Assembly: GCA_023132505.1 (NCBI GenBank)
Contig: JAGLYE010000025.1
Span: forward strand, 1-11,804
From: Bacteroidales bacterium
GTDB lineage: Bacteria; Bacteroidota; Bacteroidia; Bacteroidales; B18-G4
DNA: 11,804 bases
Direction of reading: 5' to 3'
Part shown: piece after piece, positions 6,420 through 11,804 of the stretch
How the letters are laid out: every line of letters starts with the position of its first letter
Numbering within the stretch: the stretch's first letter is position 1
Translations under genes and position numbers: made by a program
The notes under the pieces: model-generated
What the model was told of the DNA's origin: nothing
What the model saw: the letters and a program-made list of their open reading frames with translations, nothing else
The model's database searches: none

Positions 6420-6496
6420 GGGTGCAGGGTCCAGGGTGCAAGGGGCAAGGATTATAATAGATTTCCTGAACCCTGAGCCCTGTCCCCTGCACCTTG
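6420..6496. repeat. GC-rich heptad palindrome in the divergent region
   Basis: The left arm is four heptads, GGGTGCA, GGGTCCA, GGGTGCA, AGGGGCA (6420-6447). The right arm is four heptads of form YCCTGNN, TCCTGAA, CCCTGAG, CCCTGTC, CCCTGCA (6464-6491), followed by CCTTG. The arms are broadly complementary and could form an imperfect hairpin around the AT-rich centre ATTATAATAGATT. It stands out sharply in GC content from its surroundings. It lies just upstream of the transporter promoter and about 80 bases before the sigma gene. Confidence 0.7.
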
Positions 6497-6530
6497 TTAA
6501 AAAGTGTTTCAGATGAATTCATTATTTTCG

Positions 6531-6575
6531 TTACAGTTGTAATATTTTTATTCCACCATCGTCTTACAATTGTCA
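6531..6575 (+). promoter_or_regulatory. Paired TTACAnTTGTnA sites before the sigma gene
   Basis: TTACAGTTGTAA (6531-6542) and TTACAATTGTCA (6564-6575) begin exactly 33 bp apart, about three helical turns. The second overlaps the A of the start codon. The first contains TACAGTTGTA, the TACAnnTGTA form bound by BlaI/CopY-type repressors, but no such gene is in the window. CGTCTTA (6560-6566) resembles an ECF -10 element and could make this an autoregulated, nearly leaderless promoter. No TAnnTTTG promoter with a correctly spaced -33 was found here. The pattern is seen; its use is inferred. Confidence 0.42.
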
Positions 6576-7090
6576 TGACCAGCGAAGAATTCAAATCAGA
6601 TGTATTACCGGTAAAGGATAAGCTTTACCGATTTGCCCTGCGACTGCTGGGAGATGCTGAAGATGCGCAGGATATTGTACAGGAGATCTTTCTTCGTTTA
6701 TGGTCGAAACGGGAAAATCTAAGCGAATACAGAAGTATTGAGGCATTCGCGATGACAATGACGCGAAACCTTTGCCTGGACAAACTTAAATCCCCCGCAT
6801 CAAAAAAAGAATCATTTGATGAATCAAGAGAAATGCCCGATAACAGGACTCCATATACAAGAACTGAAACCACTGATACAATCAGGTTGGTGAAAATGGC
6901 CATGGAGGCATTGCCTGAACAACAGCGTATGGTCATCCACCTGCGGGATATTGAAGAATGTGATTTCGATGAGATCGCTGAAGTAACAGGATTGAGCCTG
7001 AACAATGTTAGGGTCACCCTGTCGCGGGCCAGAAAGAAAATTAGAGATACGCTGATCAAAATAAATAATTATGAGTTCTCAAAGAATTGA
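6575..7090 (+). CDS. ECF-type RNA polymerase sigma factor
   Basis: A 171-residue sigma-70 family factor of the extracytoplasmic-function type, with only regions 2 and 4. Region 2 (about 16-73) includes YRFALRLLGDAEDAQDIVQEIFLRLW and the TMTRNLCLDKLK segment, for core binding and -10 recognition. A polar linker (about 74-103) precedes region 4 (about 110-160), where ALPEQQRMVIHLRDIE and a helix-turn-helix FDEIAEVTGLSLNNVRVTLSRARKK would bind the -35 element. The start is the ATG at 6575; an in-frame TTG 27 codons upstream would add a hydrophobic stretch foreign to the family. It overlaps the next gene by 20 bases. Its activity is probably held by that membrane protein, and its targets may include this operon. 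Confidence 0.92.
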   Translation: MTSEEFKSDVLPVKDKLYRFALRLLGDAEDAQDIVQEIFLRLWSKRENLSEYRSIEAFAMTMTRNLCLDKLKSPASKKESFDESREMPDNRTPYTRTETTDTIRLVKMAMEALPEQQRMVIHLRDIEECDFDEIAEVTGLSLNNVRVTLSRARKKIRDTLIKINNYEFSKN

Positions 7091-7634
7091 AAAAATACTG
7101 GAAAAGTACTTCGAGGGCGAAACCTCCCTCGCTGAAGAGCGGATGCTCAGGGAATTTTTCCGTCAGGAAGAACTTCCTGCACATCTTGCCGAACTCAGGG
7201 AACAGTTCGGGCTTTTCGATAATGAAAGCCGTGAGGAACTTCCTGCTGACTTCGACAAAGTATTGTTTAATGAAATCGGAAAGCGTGAGCATAGTAGTAA
7301 GGCTTCCAGACGCATATACATATATTATATCAGCGGCGTTGCGGCAACGATCCTAATACTCGTAACTATTTTTGTGCGTTTTGATCCCTTCACATCGAAT
7401 ACCCCATATAATGATAAGGAAGCCGAGATAGCATTCGCAGAAGCAAGCCGCATACTGTATTTCGTATCCGATAAATTCAACCAGGGAGCCAATCCGCTTG
7501 GCAAAGTGGCCCGCTTTGATGAGGGAATAAACAACCTTAGCAGTGTTAAAAAATTCGATGCCGGTATAGACAAAACAAGACCGGTATCAAGATTCAACCA
7601 GATAACAAAATTAATTACAAACCCTGCACCTTAA
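7071..7634 (+). CDS. Probable single-pass membrane anti-sigma factor
   Basis: A 187-residue protein overlapping the sigma gene by 20 bases, which suggests translational coupling and fixed stoichiometry. The N-terminal 80 residues are helical, charged and presumably cytoplasmic (EKYFEGETSLAEERMLREFF at 11-30 is a recurrent Bacteroidota opening). One transmembrane helix follows (about 82-102), then a periplasmic part. It lacks the HxxxCxxC zinc motif of ZAS anti-sigma factors, so the assignment relies on position and topology. The periplasmic end has a 13-residue repeat, VARFDEGINNLSS, VKKFDAGIDKTRP, and a partial VSRFNQ. This may be a contact or sensing region. It could instead be an accessory membrane protein of the operon. 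Confidence 0.7.
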   Translation: MSSQRIEKILEKYFEGETSLAEERMLREFFRQEELPAHLAELREQFGLFDNESREELPADFDKVLFNEIGKREHSSKASRRIYIYYISGVAATILILVTIFVRFDPFTSNTPYNDKEAEIAFAEASRILYFVSDKFNQGANPLGKVARFDEGINNLSSVKKFDAGIDKTRPVSRFNQITKLITNPAP

Positions 7635-7660
7635 TGAGAGGTGCTTAATAGCTTAAAACA

Positions 7661-8215
7661 ATGAAAAAGTTAATTATTACATTATTGACAGTCGTGTTTC
7701 TCGTGCCCTTTGCACAATCACAGGAAAGCGTAACTGAAAAACTGTATGAAAAATACAGTGGTAAGGACGGTTTTACCACAGTCCATATTACCAAGGAACT
7801 CTTCGGGATGATCGCCCAGATGAATTTTGAAGGTGAAGATGCCGAGGAAATGAATGAGATGAAAGATGCTATGGCAAATCTTCAGTTCATCAGGATCGTG
7901 ATGTATGAGAATGGTACTGAAGGGAACAAGGATTTCGATGCGTTCAAGAAAGACCTGGAGGCCTTCGACCTGGATGGCTTCGCTGAGCTGATGGTAGTTG
8001 ACGACAAAGATGAAAAAGTACGCTTTGTTGCCCGGCAGGATGGAAATATCTTTAAAGAATTCCTGGTTCTGATCCAATCAGATGATGAAGCCGGCTTTAT
8101 CAGCATCTTTGGCGATATGGACATGGAAACCATATCCAAAGTGTCGAAAAGTATGGGCATAAAGCAAATGGGAAAATTCGGTGGTGATCAAGACCATGAC
8201 GAAGATGAAGAGTAA
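7661..8215 (+). CDS. DUF4252 exported protein (first copy)
   Basis: A 184-residue secreted protein of the DUF4252 family. A type I signal peptide (residues 1-20, cut after AQS) is followed by the domain: GFTTVHITKELFGMIAQM, then a central segment LQFIRIVMYENG, a DGFAELMVVDDKDEKVRFVAR strand pair, and EFLVLIQSDDEAGFISIFGDMDMETISK near the end. The C-terminus is strongly acidic (DQDHDEDEE). DUF4252 has no assigned activity but in Bacteroidota often lies beside ECF sigma genes, as here. It is third in the operon, 26 bases after the anti-sigma stop; a 6-bp stem GCACCT/AGGTGC (7626-7631 with 7639-7644) spans that stop and may tune expression. The mature protein should be periplasmic. Confidence 0.85.
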   Translation: MKKLIITLLTVVFLVPFAQSQESVTEKLYEKYSGKDGFTTVHITKELFGMIAQMNFEGEDAEEMNEMKDAMANLQFIRIVMYENGTEGNKDFDAFKKDLEAFDLDGFAELMVVDDKDEKVRFVARQDGNIFKEFLVLIQSDDEAGFISIFGDMDMETISKVSKSMGIKQMGKFGGDQDHDEDEE

Positions 8216-8236
8216 TCATCATCAAACATTATAGTC

Positions 8237-8755
8237 ATGAAAATATTTACATTGATCTTGCTGGCAGCATTTACAATCACTGCCTGTGCGCAAAAGTCGC
8301 CTGTTGAGAAGTTTATAAAAAAGCAGGCAAAAACGGAGGGCATAAGCATAAAGGAGATCGAGCCGGGCTCTGAAGATTTCAACTCACAGTTTCAATTCGA
8401 AGGTGAACAGATTGAAAATGCACTGGATCAACTGGACATTATCAAGGTCCTTTCTTGCGATTCAGCATCTACAACAGCCTCTATACGTGATGACTTCTAT
8501 TCAAAAGCACAAGATGCTTTGCAACAAGAAGATTATACCGAATTAATACGTGTTCACTCTGACGATAATGAGGATGTGAGTTTTTATACCAATCAGATGG
8601 ATAATGGCCTGATCCGTGAAGCCGTATTGCTCGTAGCAGAAAGCCATGATATCATGATGGTTTATATAAAAGGTGAAATAAACTTGTCAAACTTCTTCTC
8701 AAAAGAGCTGTTAACTTCCATGCAGAAAGTAAAAAGCGGTAAAGAGTGCAGGTAA
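8237..8755 (+). CDS. DUF4252 lipoprotein (second copy)
   Basis: A 172-residue lipoprotein paralogous to the preceding gene. The signal peptide ends in lipobox ITAC with lipidated C17 (CAQK), so this copy is membrane-anchored while the first is soluble. Matching blocks include LDIIKVLSCDS against LQFIRIVMYEN, YTELIRVHSDDNEDVSFYTNQ against FAELMVVDDKDEKVRFVAR, and VLLVAESHDIMMVYIKGEINLSNF against FLVLIQSDDEAGFISIFGDMDMETI. Identity is low, so the duplication is old or selection has differed. It is last in the sigma operon, 21 bases after the first copy, and a terminator lies about 45 bases on. A paired role with the first copy in envelope sensing is likely but unproven. Confidence 0.83.
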   Translation: MKIFTLILLAAFTITACAQKSPVEKFIKKQAKTEGISIKEIEPGSEDFNSQFQFEGEQIENALDQLDIIKVLSCDSASTTASIRDDFYSKAQDALQQEDYTELIRVHSDDNEDVSFYTNQMDNGLIREAVLLVAESHDIMMVYIKGEINLSNFFSKELLTSMQKVKSGKECR

Positions 8756-8765
8756 GCCTATCCTG

Positions 8766-8781
8766 GCGGAACTGATTCCGC
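8766..8781 (+). other. Short hairpin after the sigma operon
   Basis: GCGGAA (8766-8771) and TTCCGC (8776-8781) form a perfect 6-bp stem with loop CTGA, 10 bases after the last stop. There is no T tract, so it may protect the 3' end of the message or just precede the true terminator at 8802. Confidence 0.45.
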
Positions 8782-8801
8782 TTCTATATATAATTCTGTT
8801 A

Positions 8802-8840
8802 AGGCACTGGATATTAAATTGTCCGGTGTCTTTTCTTTTT
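8802..8840 (+). terminator. Intrinsic terminator of the sigma operon
   Basis: A 10-bp stem AGGCACTGGA (8802-8811) pairs with TCCGGTGTCT (8822-8831), including two G-U pairs. The loop is AT-rich and 10 bases long. It is followed by TTTTCTTTTT. This separates the sigma operon from valS. Confidence 0.82.
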
Positions 8841-8874
8841 GTTCGGCCAGTATTTTTACAAATCATATTTTTAC

Positions 8875-8882
8875 TAATTTTG
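8875..8882 (+). promoter_or_regulatory. Probable -7 element of the valS promoter
   Basis: TAATTTTG matches TAnnTTTG exactly and lies 22 bases before the valS ATG, implying a start near 8888 and a leader of about 17 nt. A proper TTG at -33 is missing (the region reads ATTTTTACA), so the promoter may be weak or use other contacts. Confidence 0.5.
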
Positions 8883-8904
8883 CCACTTTATCAAACGGAA
8901 CATC

Positions 8905-11544
8905 ATGACGGAAATACCCAGTAAATATAGTCCTGCCAAAGTGGAAGGAAAATGGTATTCATGCTGGATGGATAAAGGTTACTTTAAGTCGGAGCCTGAC
9001 GAAAGGGAAGCTTATACCATCGTTATACCGCCTCCCAATGTAACCGGTGTGCTTCATATGGGCCATATGCTCAACAATACTCTGCAGGATGTGCTGGTCC
9101 GCCGTGCCCGTATGCAGGGATATAATGCAGAGTGGCTGCCCGGAACCGACCACGCTTCCATTGCCACAGAGGCCAGGGTTGTTGCTTTTCTGCAGGAACA
9201 GGGCATCGATAAGGCTTCGTTGAGCCGGGAAGAGTTTATGGAGCATGCCTGGAAATGGCGTGAAAAGCATGGCGGGATCATCCTCGAACAACTAAAACGA
9301 CTGGGTGCATCATGTGACTGGGACAGGACCCGTTTTACCATGGATGAAGCTTTGTACGAATCTGTAATCAAGGTTTTCGTCGACTTATTTAAAAAGGGGC
9401 TGATCTATCGAGGTGTCCGGATGGTGAACTGGGATCCCAAGGCCCTTACGGCAATTTCTGATGAGGAGGTGATCCACAAGGAATTACAGTCAAAGCTTTA
9501 TTACCTGAGGTATAAGATCGAGGGAACAGAGGATGAATGGATAAGCATTGCTACAACACGCCCCGAAACCATTCTTGGTGATACAGCTGTATGCGTGAAT
9601 CCCAACGACAAACGTTTTACACAACTAAAAGGTAAAAAGGTGATCGTCCCATTGGTGAACAGGGTGGTGCCCGTGATCTTTGATGATTATGTGGATACGG
9701 AATTCGGTACCGGATGTTTGAAGATTACTCCTGCTCATGATATCAACGACTATGAGATTGGTATACGCCATAAGCTTAAGATCATAGACATCTTTAACGA
9801 TGACGGCACCATGAGCGAAGCGGCAGAGCTTTATATCGGCAAAGACCGCTTCGGGGTGAGGGAGCAGATCATGAAAGACCTTGAGGCCAATGGCCATCTG
9901 GTGAAGGTTGAAGATTATATAAACAAGATTGGCTATTCTGAAAGGACTAATGAGGTGATTGAGCCCAAATTATCGCTTCAGTGGTTCCTGAAGATGGAGG
10001 ATATGGCGAAACCTGCCCTGGAGGTGGTCATGAACGACACCATAAAATTTTATCCCAAAAAGTTTAAGAATACGTATCGCCACTGGATGGAAAATGTCAG
10101 GGATTGGTGTATTTCGAGGCAGCTCTGGTGGGGACAGCGTATCCCTGCATATTACCTTTCCGATGGAGATGTGTTTGTAGCCGAAACCCGGGAAGAAGCG
10201 CTTGTACAGGCAAAAGAAGCCACAAAAAACGAAGCTCTTACAATGGACGACCTTCAGCAGGATGAAGACGTACTGGATACCTGGTTCTCTTCATGGCTAT
10301 GGCCTATTTCGGTGTTCGACGGCATTCGCCATCCTGATAATAAGGATATCAACTACTATTATCCTACAAATGATCTCGTTACGGCACCTGAGATATTGTT
10401 TTTCTGGGTGGCGAGAATGATCATGGCCGGCTTTGAATACCGGAATGAAATTCCTTTCAAAAATGTTTATCTCACAGGGATTGTCAGGGATAAAGAGGGC
10501 AGGAAAATGTCGAAATCACTTGGTAACTCTCCTGACCCTATAGAACTGATCGAAAAATACGGTGCAGATGGTGTCAGGATTGGGATGTTGCTGACTTCAC
10601 CTGCCGGAAATGACCTCCCGTTTGATGAAGCTTTATGTGAACAGGGAAGAAATTTTAGTAATAAAATATGGAATGCCCTGCGGCTTGTAAAAGGATGGGA
10701 TGTAGATGAGAAACTGGAACAAACTGATGCAGCAAAGATCTCGGTTAAATGGTTCCGGAACAAATTAAATGATACCCTTGGGCTTATTGAAGATCATTTC
10801 TTGAAATACAGGATCTCCGATGCCCTGATGGCAGTTTATAAGCTGATATGGGATGATTTTTGTTCCTGGTATCTTGAAATGATCAAGCCACCCTACCAGA
10901 CAGCTGTTGACCCTCACACATTGAAGGCTACGCTTGCATTTTTTGAAGACCTGATGAGAATACTGCATCCTTTCATGCCCTTTATCACGGAAGAAATTTG
11001 GCATCATCTTGCCGAGAGAGACGATAATGATTGCTTGATGGTGGCAGAAATGCCTGAAGTTGTGAAAGCAGATCAGGATATCCTACAGGAATTTGAATTT
11101 GTCAGGGAGGTGATCATGGGGACCCGCAAGCTGCGTAAGGAAATGAACATTCTCAACAGGGACAAGATCAGTATGCTGGTAAAAAAGAATGCCGGAGTGA
11201 AAGCCAAAACCGCTTTTGATCCGGTGGTGATAAAGTTGTGCAATCTTACTGAACTGTCATACACAGATGTTAAGGTCGAGGGAGCTGTTTCTTTCATTGT
11301 TAAGTCAACAGAATTTTATGTACCCATGGAAGGCAAGCTTGACATTTCGGCAGAAATTGAAAAGCTTGAAACGGAATTAAAATATGCAAAAGGTTTTCTT
11401 GCCAGTGTAAAGAAAAAACTTACCAATGAGCGCTTCGTAAATAATGCCCCCCAGCAGGTAGTAGAGAAGGAGAAGCAGAAGAAAACTGATGCTGAAGCTA
11501 AGATCAGGGTGATTGAGGAACAGATTGAGGCTTTCAAGAAATAA
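8905..11544 (+). CDS. valS: Valyl-tRNA synthetase
   Basis: An 879-residue class I aminoacyl-tRNA synthetase that charges tRNA-Val with valine in the cytoplasm. The catalytic signatures are HMGH (51-54, in [13 protein letters not shown]) and KMSKS (534-538, in [14 protein letters not shown]). The inserted editing domain that removes mischarged threonine shows [13 protein letters not shown] (217-229) and [17 protein letters not shown]-like and [13 protein letters not shown] segments, and an anticodon-binding region (about 620-780, with [15 protein letters not shown]) follow. The C-terminal arm is a coiled coil (about 812-879, [15 protein letters not shown]) that binds the tRNA elbow. The length is near that of the Bacillus enzyme (about 880) and the gene is intact. 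It is transcribed alone from the -7 element at 8875. No T-box or other leader structure is seen in the short 5' region. Confidence 0.98.
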   Translation: MTEIPSKYSPAKVEGKWYSCWMDKGYFKSEPDEREAYTIVIPPPNVTGVLHMGHMLNNTLQDVLVRRARMQGYNAEWLPGTDHASIATEARVVAFLQEQGIDKASLSREEFMEHAWKWREKHGGIILEQLKRLGASCDWDRTRFTMDEALYESVIKVFVDLFKKGLIYRGVRMVNWDPKALTAISDEEVIHKELQSKLYYLRYKIEGTEDEWISIATTRPETILGDTAVCVNPNDKRFTQLKGKKVIVPLVNRVVPVIFDDYVDTEFGTGCLKITPAHDINDYEIGIRHKLKIIDIFNDDGTMSEAAELYIGKDRFGVREQIMKDLEANGHLVKVEDYINKIGYSERTNEVIEPKLSLQWFLKMEDMAKPALEVVMNDTIKFYPKKFKNTYRHWMENVRDWCISRQLWWGQRIPAYYLSDGDVFVAETREEALVQAKEATKNEALTMDDLQQDEDVLDTWFSSWLWPISVFDGIRHPDNKDINYYYPTNDLVTAPEILFFWVARMIMAGFEYRNEIPFKNVYLTGIVRDKEGRKMSKSLGNSPDPIELIEKYGADGVRIGMLLTSPAGNDLPFDEALCEQGRNFSNKIWNALRLVKGWDVDEKLEQTDAAKISVKWFRNKLNDTLGLIEDHFLKYRISDALMAVYKLIWDDFCSWYLEMIKPPYQTAVDPHTLKATLAFFEDLMRILHPFMPFITEEIWHHLAERDDNDCLMVAEMPEVVKADQDILQEFEFVREVIMGTRKLRKEMNILNRDKISMLVKKNAGVKAKTAFDPVVIKLCNLTELSYTDVKVEGAVSFIVKSTEFYVPMEGKLDISAEIEKLETELKYAKGFLASVKKKLTNERFVNNAPQQVVEKEKQKKTDAEAKIRVIEEQIEAFKK

Positions 11545-11600
11545 GATATCAGAAGTATTGTCGAATTTTTGCTTATTCTTAACGAATATTTAAAAAAAAC

Positions 11601-11631
11601 TTGCGAATATGTGTTTTTTGTATTATATTTG
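11601..11631 (+). promoter_or_regulatory. Strong promoter with no coding gene behind it
   Basis: TTG (11601-11603), a 20-base spacer and TATATTTG (11624-11631) give an exact Bacteroidota -33/-7 match, as good as that of the SPFH operon. The predicted start is about 11638. CGAATAT occurs twice (11583-11589 and 11604-11610), 21 bp apart, about two helical turns. Downstream there is no reading frame before a terminator stem, so the product should be an RNA. Confidence 0.78.
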
Positions 11632-11637
11632 TGTTTA

Positions 11638-11718
11638 ATTATTAGCCCGGATACTAAAAGCATTGCCAAGTCTTATACTCAGGAGCTGCCAGCAACTAAC
11701 TAATTCCGGGCTTTTTTT
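11638..11718 (+). ncRNA. Candidate small RNA or attenuated leader
   Basis: The predicted transcript of about 80 nt has its two ends paired: AGCCCGGA (11644-11651) with TCCGGGCT (11705-11712), a perfect 8-bp stem followed by seven T (11712-11718). The enclosed 53 bases have no ATG and only weak inner pairing (for example TTGC with GCAA near 11663 and 11692, or GCTGCCAGC). The sequence does not fit tRNA, SRP RNA or a riboswitch I know. A short 6S-like RNA or an attenuator for a gene beyond the window are the other options. The promoter and terminator are visible; that the RNA is made and functional is inferred. Confidence 0.55.
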
Positions 11719-11755
11719 ATTGACTTGATCAGATCTTATAAGCGTGAATCAAAAT

Positions 11756-11786
11756 GGATGTTTCCGGAAGGGAGCATCCTTTTTTT
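11756..11786 (+). terminator. Second intrinsic terminator
   Basis: GGATGTTTCC (11756-11765) pairs with GGGAGCATCC (11770-11779) over 10 bp, including two G-U pairs, with a GGAA tetraloop and seven T after it (11780-11786). It lies 38 bases after the candidate RNA's T tract and may catch read-through from it or from valS. Confidence 0.82.
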
Positions 11787-11804
11787 AGTTCGGAGTTGGG
11801 AGTT
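11787..11804. repeat. Start of a heptad repeat at the window edge
   Basis: AGTTCGG, AGTTGGG, AGTT: two and a half 7-base units running off the window end. The array is probably longer outside. Confidence 0.4.

Noticed and set aside
6494..6574. Longer sigma factor from a TTG start
   Set aside because: The added 27 residues are hydrophobic and foreign to ECF sigma factors, and they would cover the likely promoter and the TTACA sites.
6625..7059. Minus-strand open frame opposite the sigma gene
   Set aside because: Ser/Arg-rich low-complexity translation antisense to a clear sigma factor.
8647..8654. A single TGATATCA inside the second DUF4252 gene, and another in valS at 9738-9745
   Set aside because: Single sites inside coding sequence, explained by ordinary codons (such as His-Asp-Ile); the operator reading depends on two sites at 11-bp spacing.
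11720..11741. A sigma-70 style promoter TTGACT...TATAAG between the two final terminators
   Set aside because: The spacing is about 11 bases, too short, and the elements do not fit the Bacteroidota pattern.
11756..11779. CCGGAAGGGAGCA resembles the conserved loop of SRP 4.5S RNA
   Set aside because: The 5' partner lacks the CAGG side of the SRP internal loop, the stem is fully paired, and a T tract follows, so it is a terminator.

Overview
The window looks like chromosomal DNA from a Bacteroidota bacterium, most likely the Bacteroidales/Marinilabiliales side. This rests on: several promoters with the Bacteroidota pattern (a TTG near -33, 19-20 bases, then TAnnTTTG near -7), almost no Shine-Dalgarno sequences, two DUF4252 genes behind an ECF sigma factor, a GHPKGL/NMGER-type POT transporter, and moderately AT-rich DNA with many short intergenic repeats. 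No phage, plasmid, CRISPR, tRNA or rRNA genes were seen. No gene-free stretch exceeds 300 bases.

Layout. 52-747 (-) is a YjjG-type HAD nucleotidase. 748-1002 holds a heptad repeat, a large imperfect palindrome, then a strong promoter and a twin palindromic operator. These drive a two-gene operon: an SPFH/band-7 membrane protein (1003-1854) and a 49-residue Arc-like ribbon-helix-helix protein (1857-2006). 2006-2182 is a hairpin-forming repeat with GATTGTC heptads. A membrane-anchored orphan protein (2183-2845, -) lies between two direct copies of that repeat. A YhcC/TIGR01212 radical SAM enzyme (2926-3861, -) follows. Next on the minus strand are a small lipoprotein (3923-4423), which ends at a clear terminator, and its upstream operon partner, a POT peptide transporter (4448-6313). 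The divergent region 6314-6574 has the transporter promoter, a GC-rich heptad palindrome and a paired TTACAnTTGTnA motif. The motif precedes a four-gene operon: ECF sigma factor, single-pass anti-sigma-like protein and two DUF4252 envelope proteins (6575-8755), closed by a terminator. valS (8905-11544) follows with its own -7 element. The last 260 bases contain a strong orphan promoter, a candidate small RNA of about 80 nt closed by a terminator stem, a second terminator and the start of another heptad repeat.

How the genes work together. The SPFH/RHH pair looks like a self-regulated membrane module: the two TGATATCA sites overlap the transcription start and are one helical turn apart, as expected for two ribbon-helix-helix dimers side by side. 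The sigma operon looks like a cell-envelope signalling unit, with cytoplasmic sigma factor, membrane anti-sigma and exported DUF4252 proteins. valS, the nucleotidase, the radical SAM enzyme and the peptide transporter are ordinary housekeeping or accessory genes. The most interesting material is the SPFH/RHH module with its operator, the candidate RNA after valS, the several unrelated heptad repeat families that share a 7-bp period, and the apparent insertion of the 2183-2845 gene at the 3' end of the radical SAM gene.
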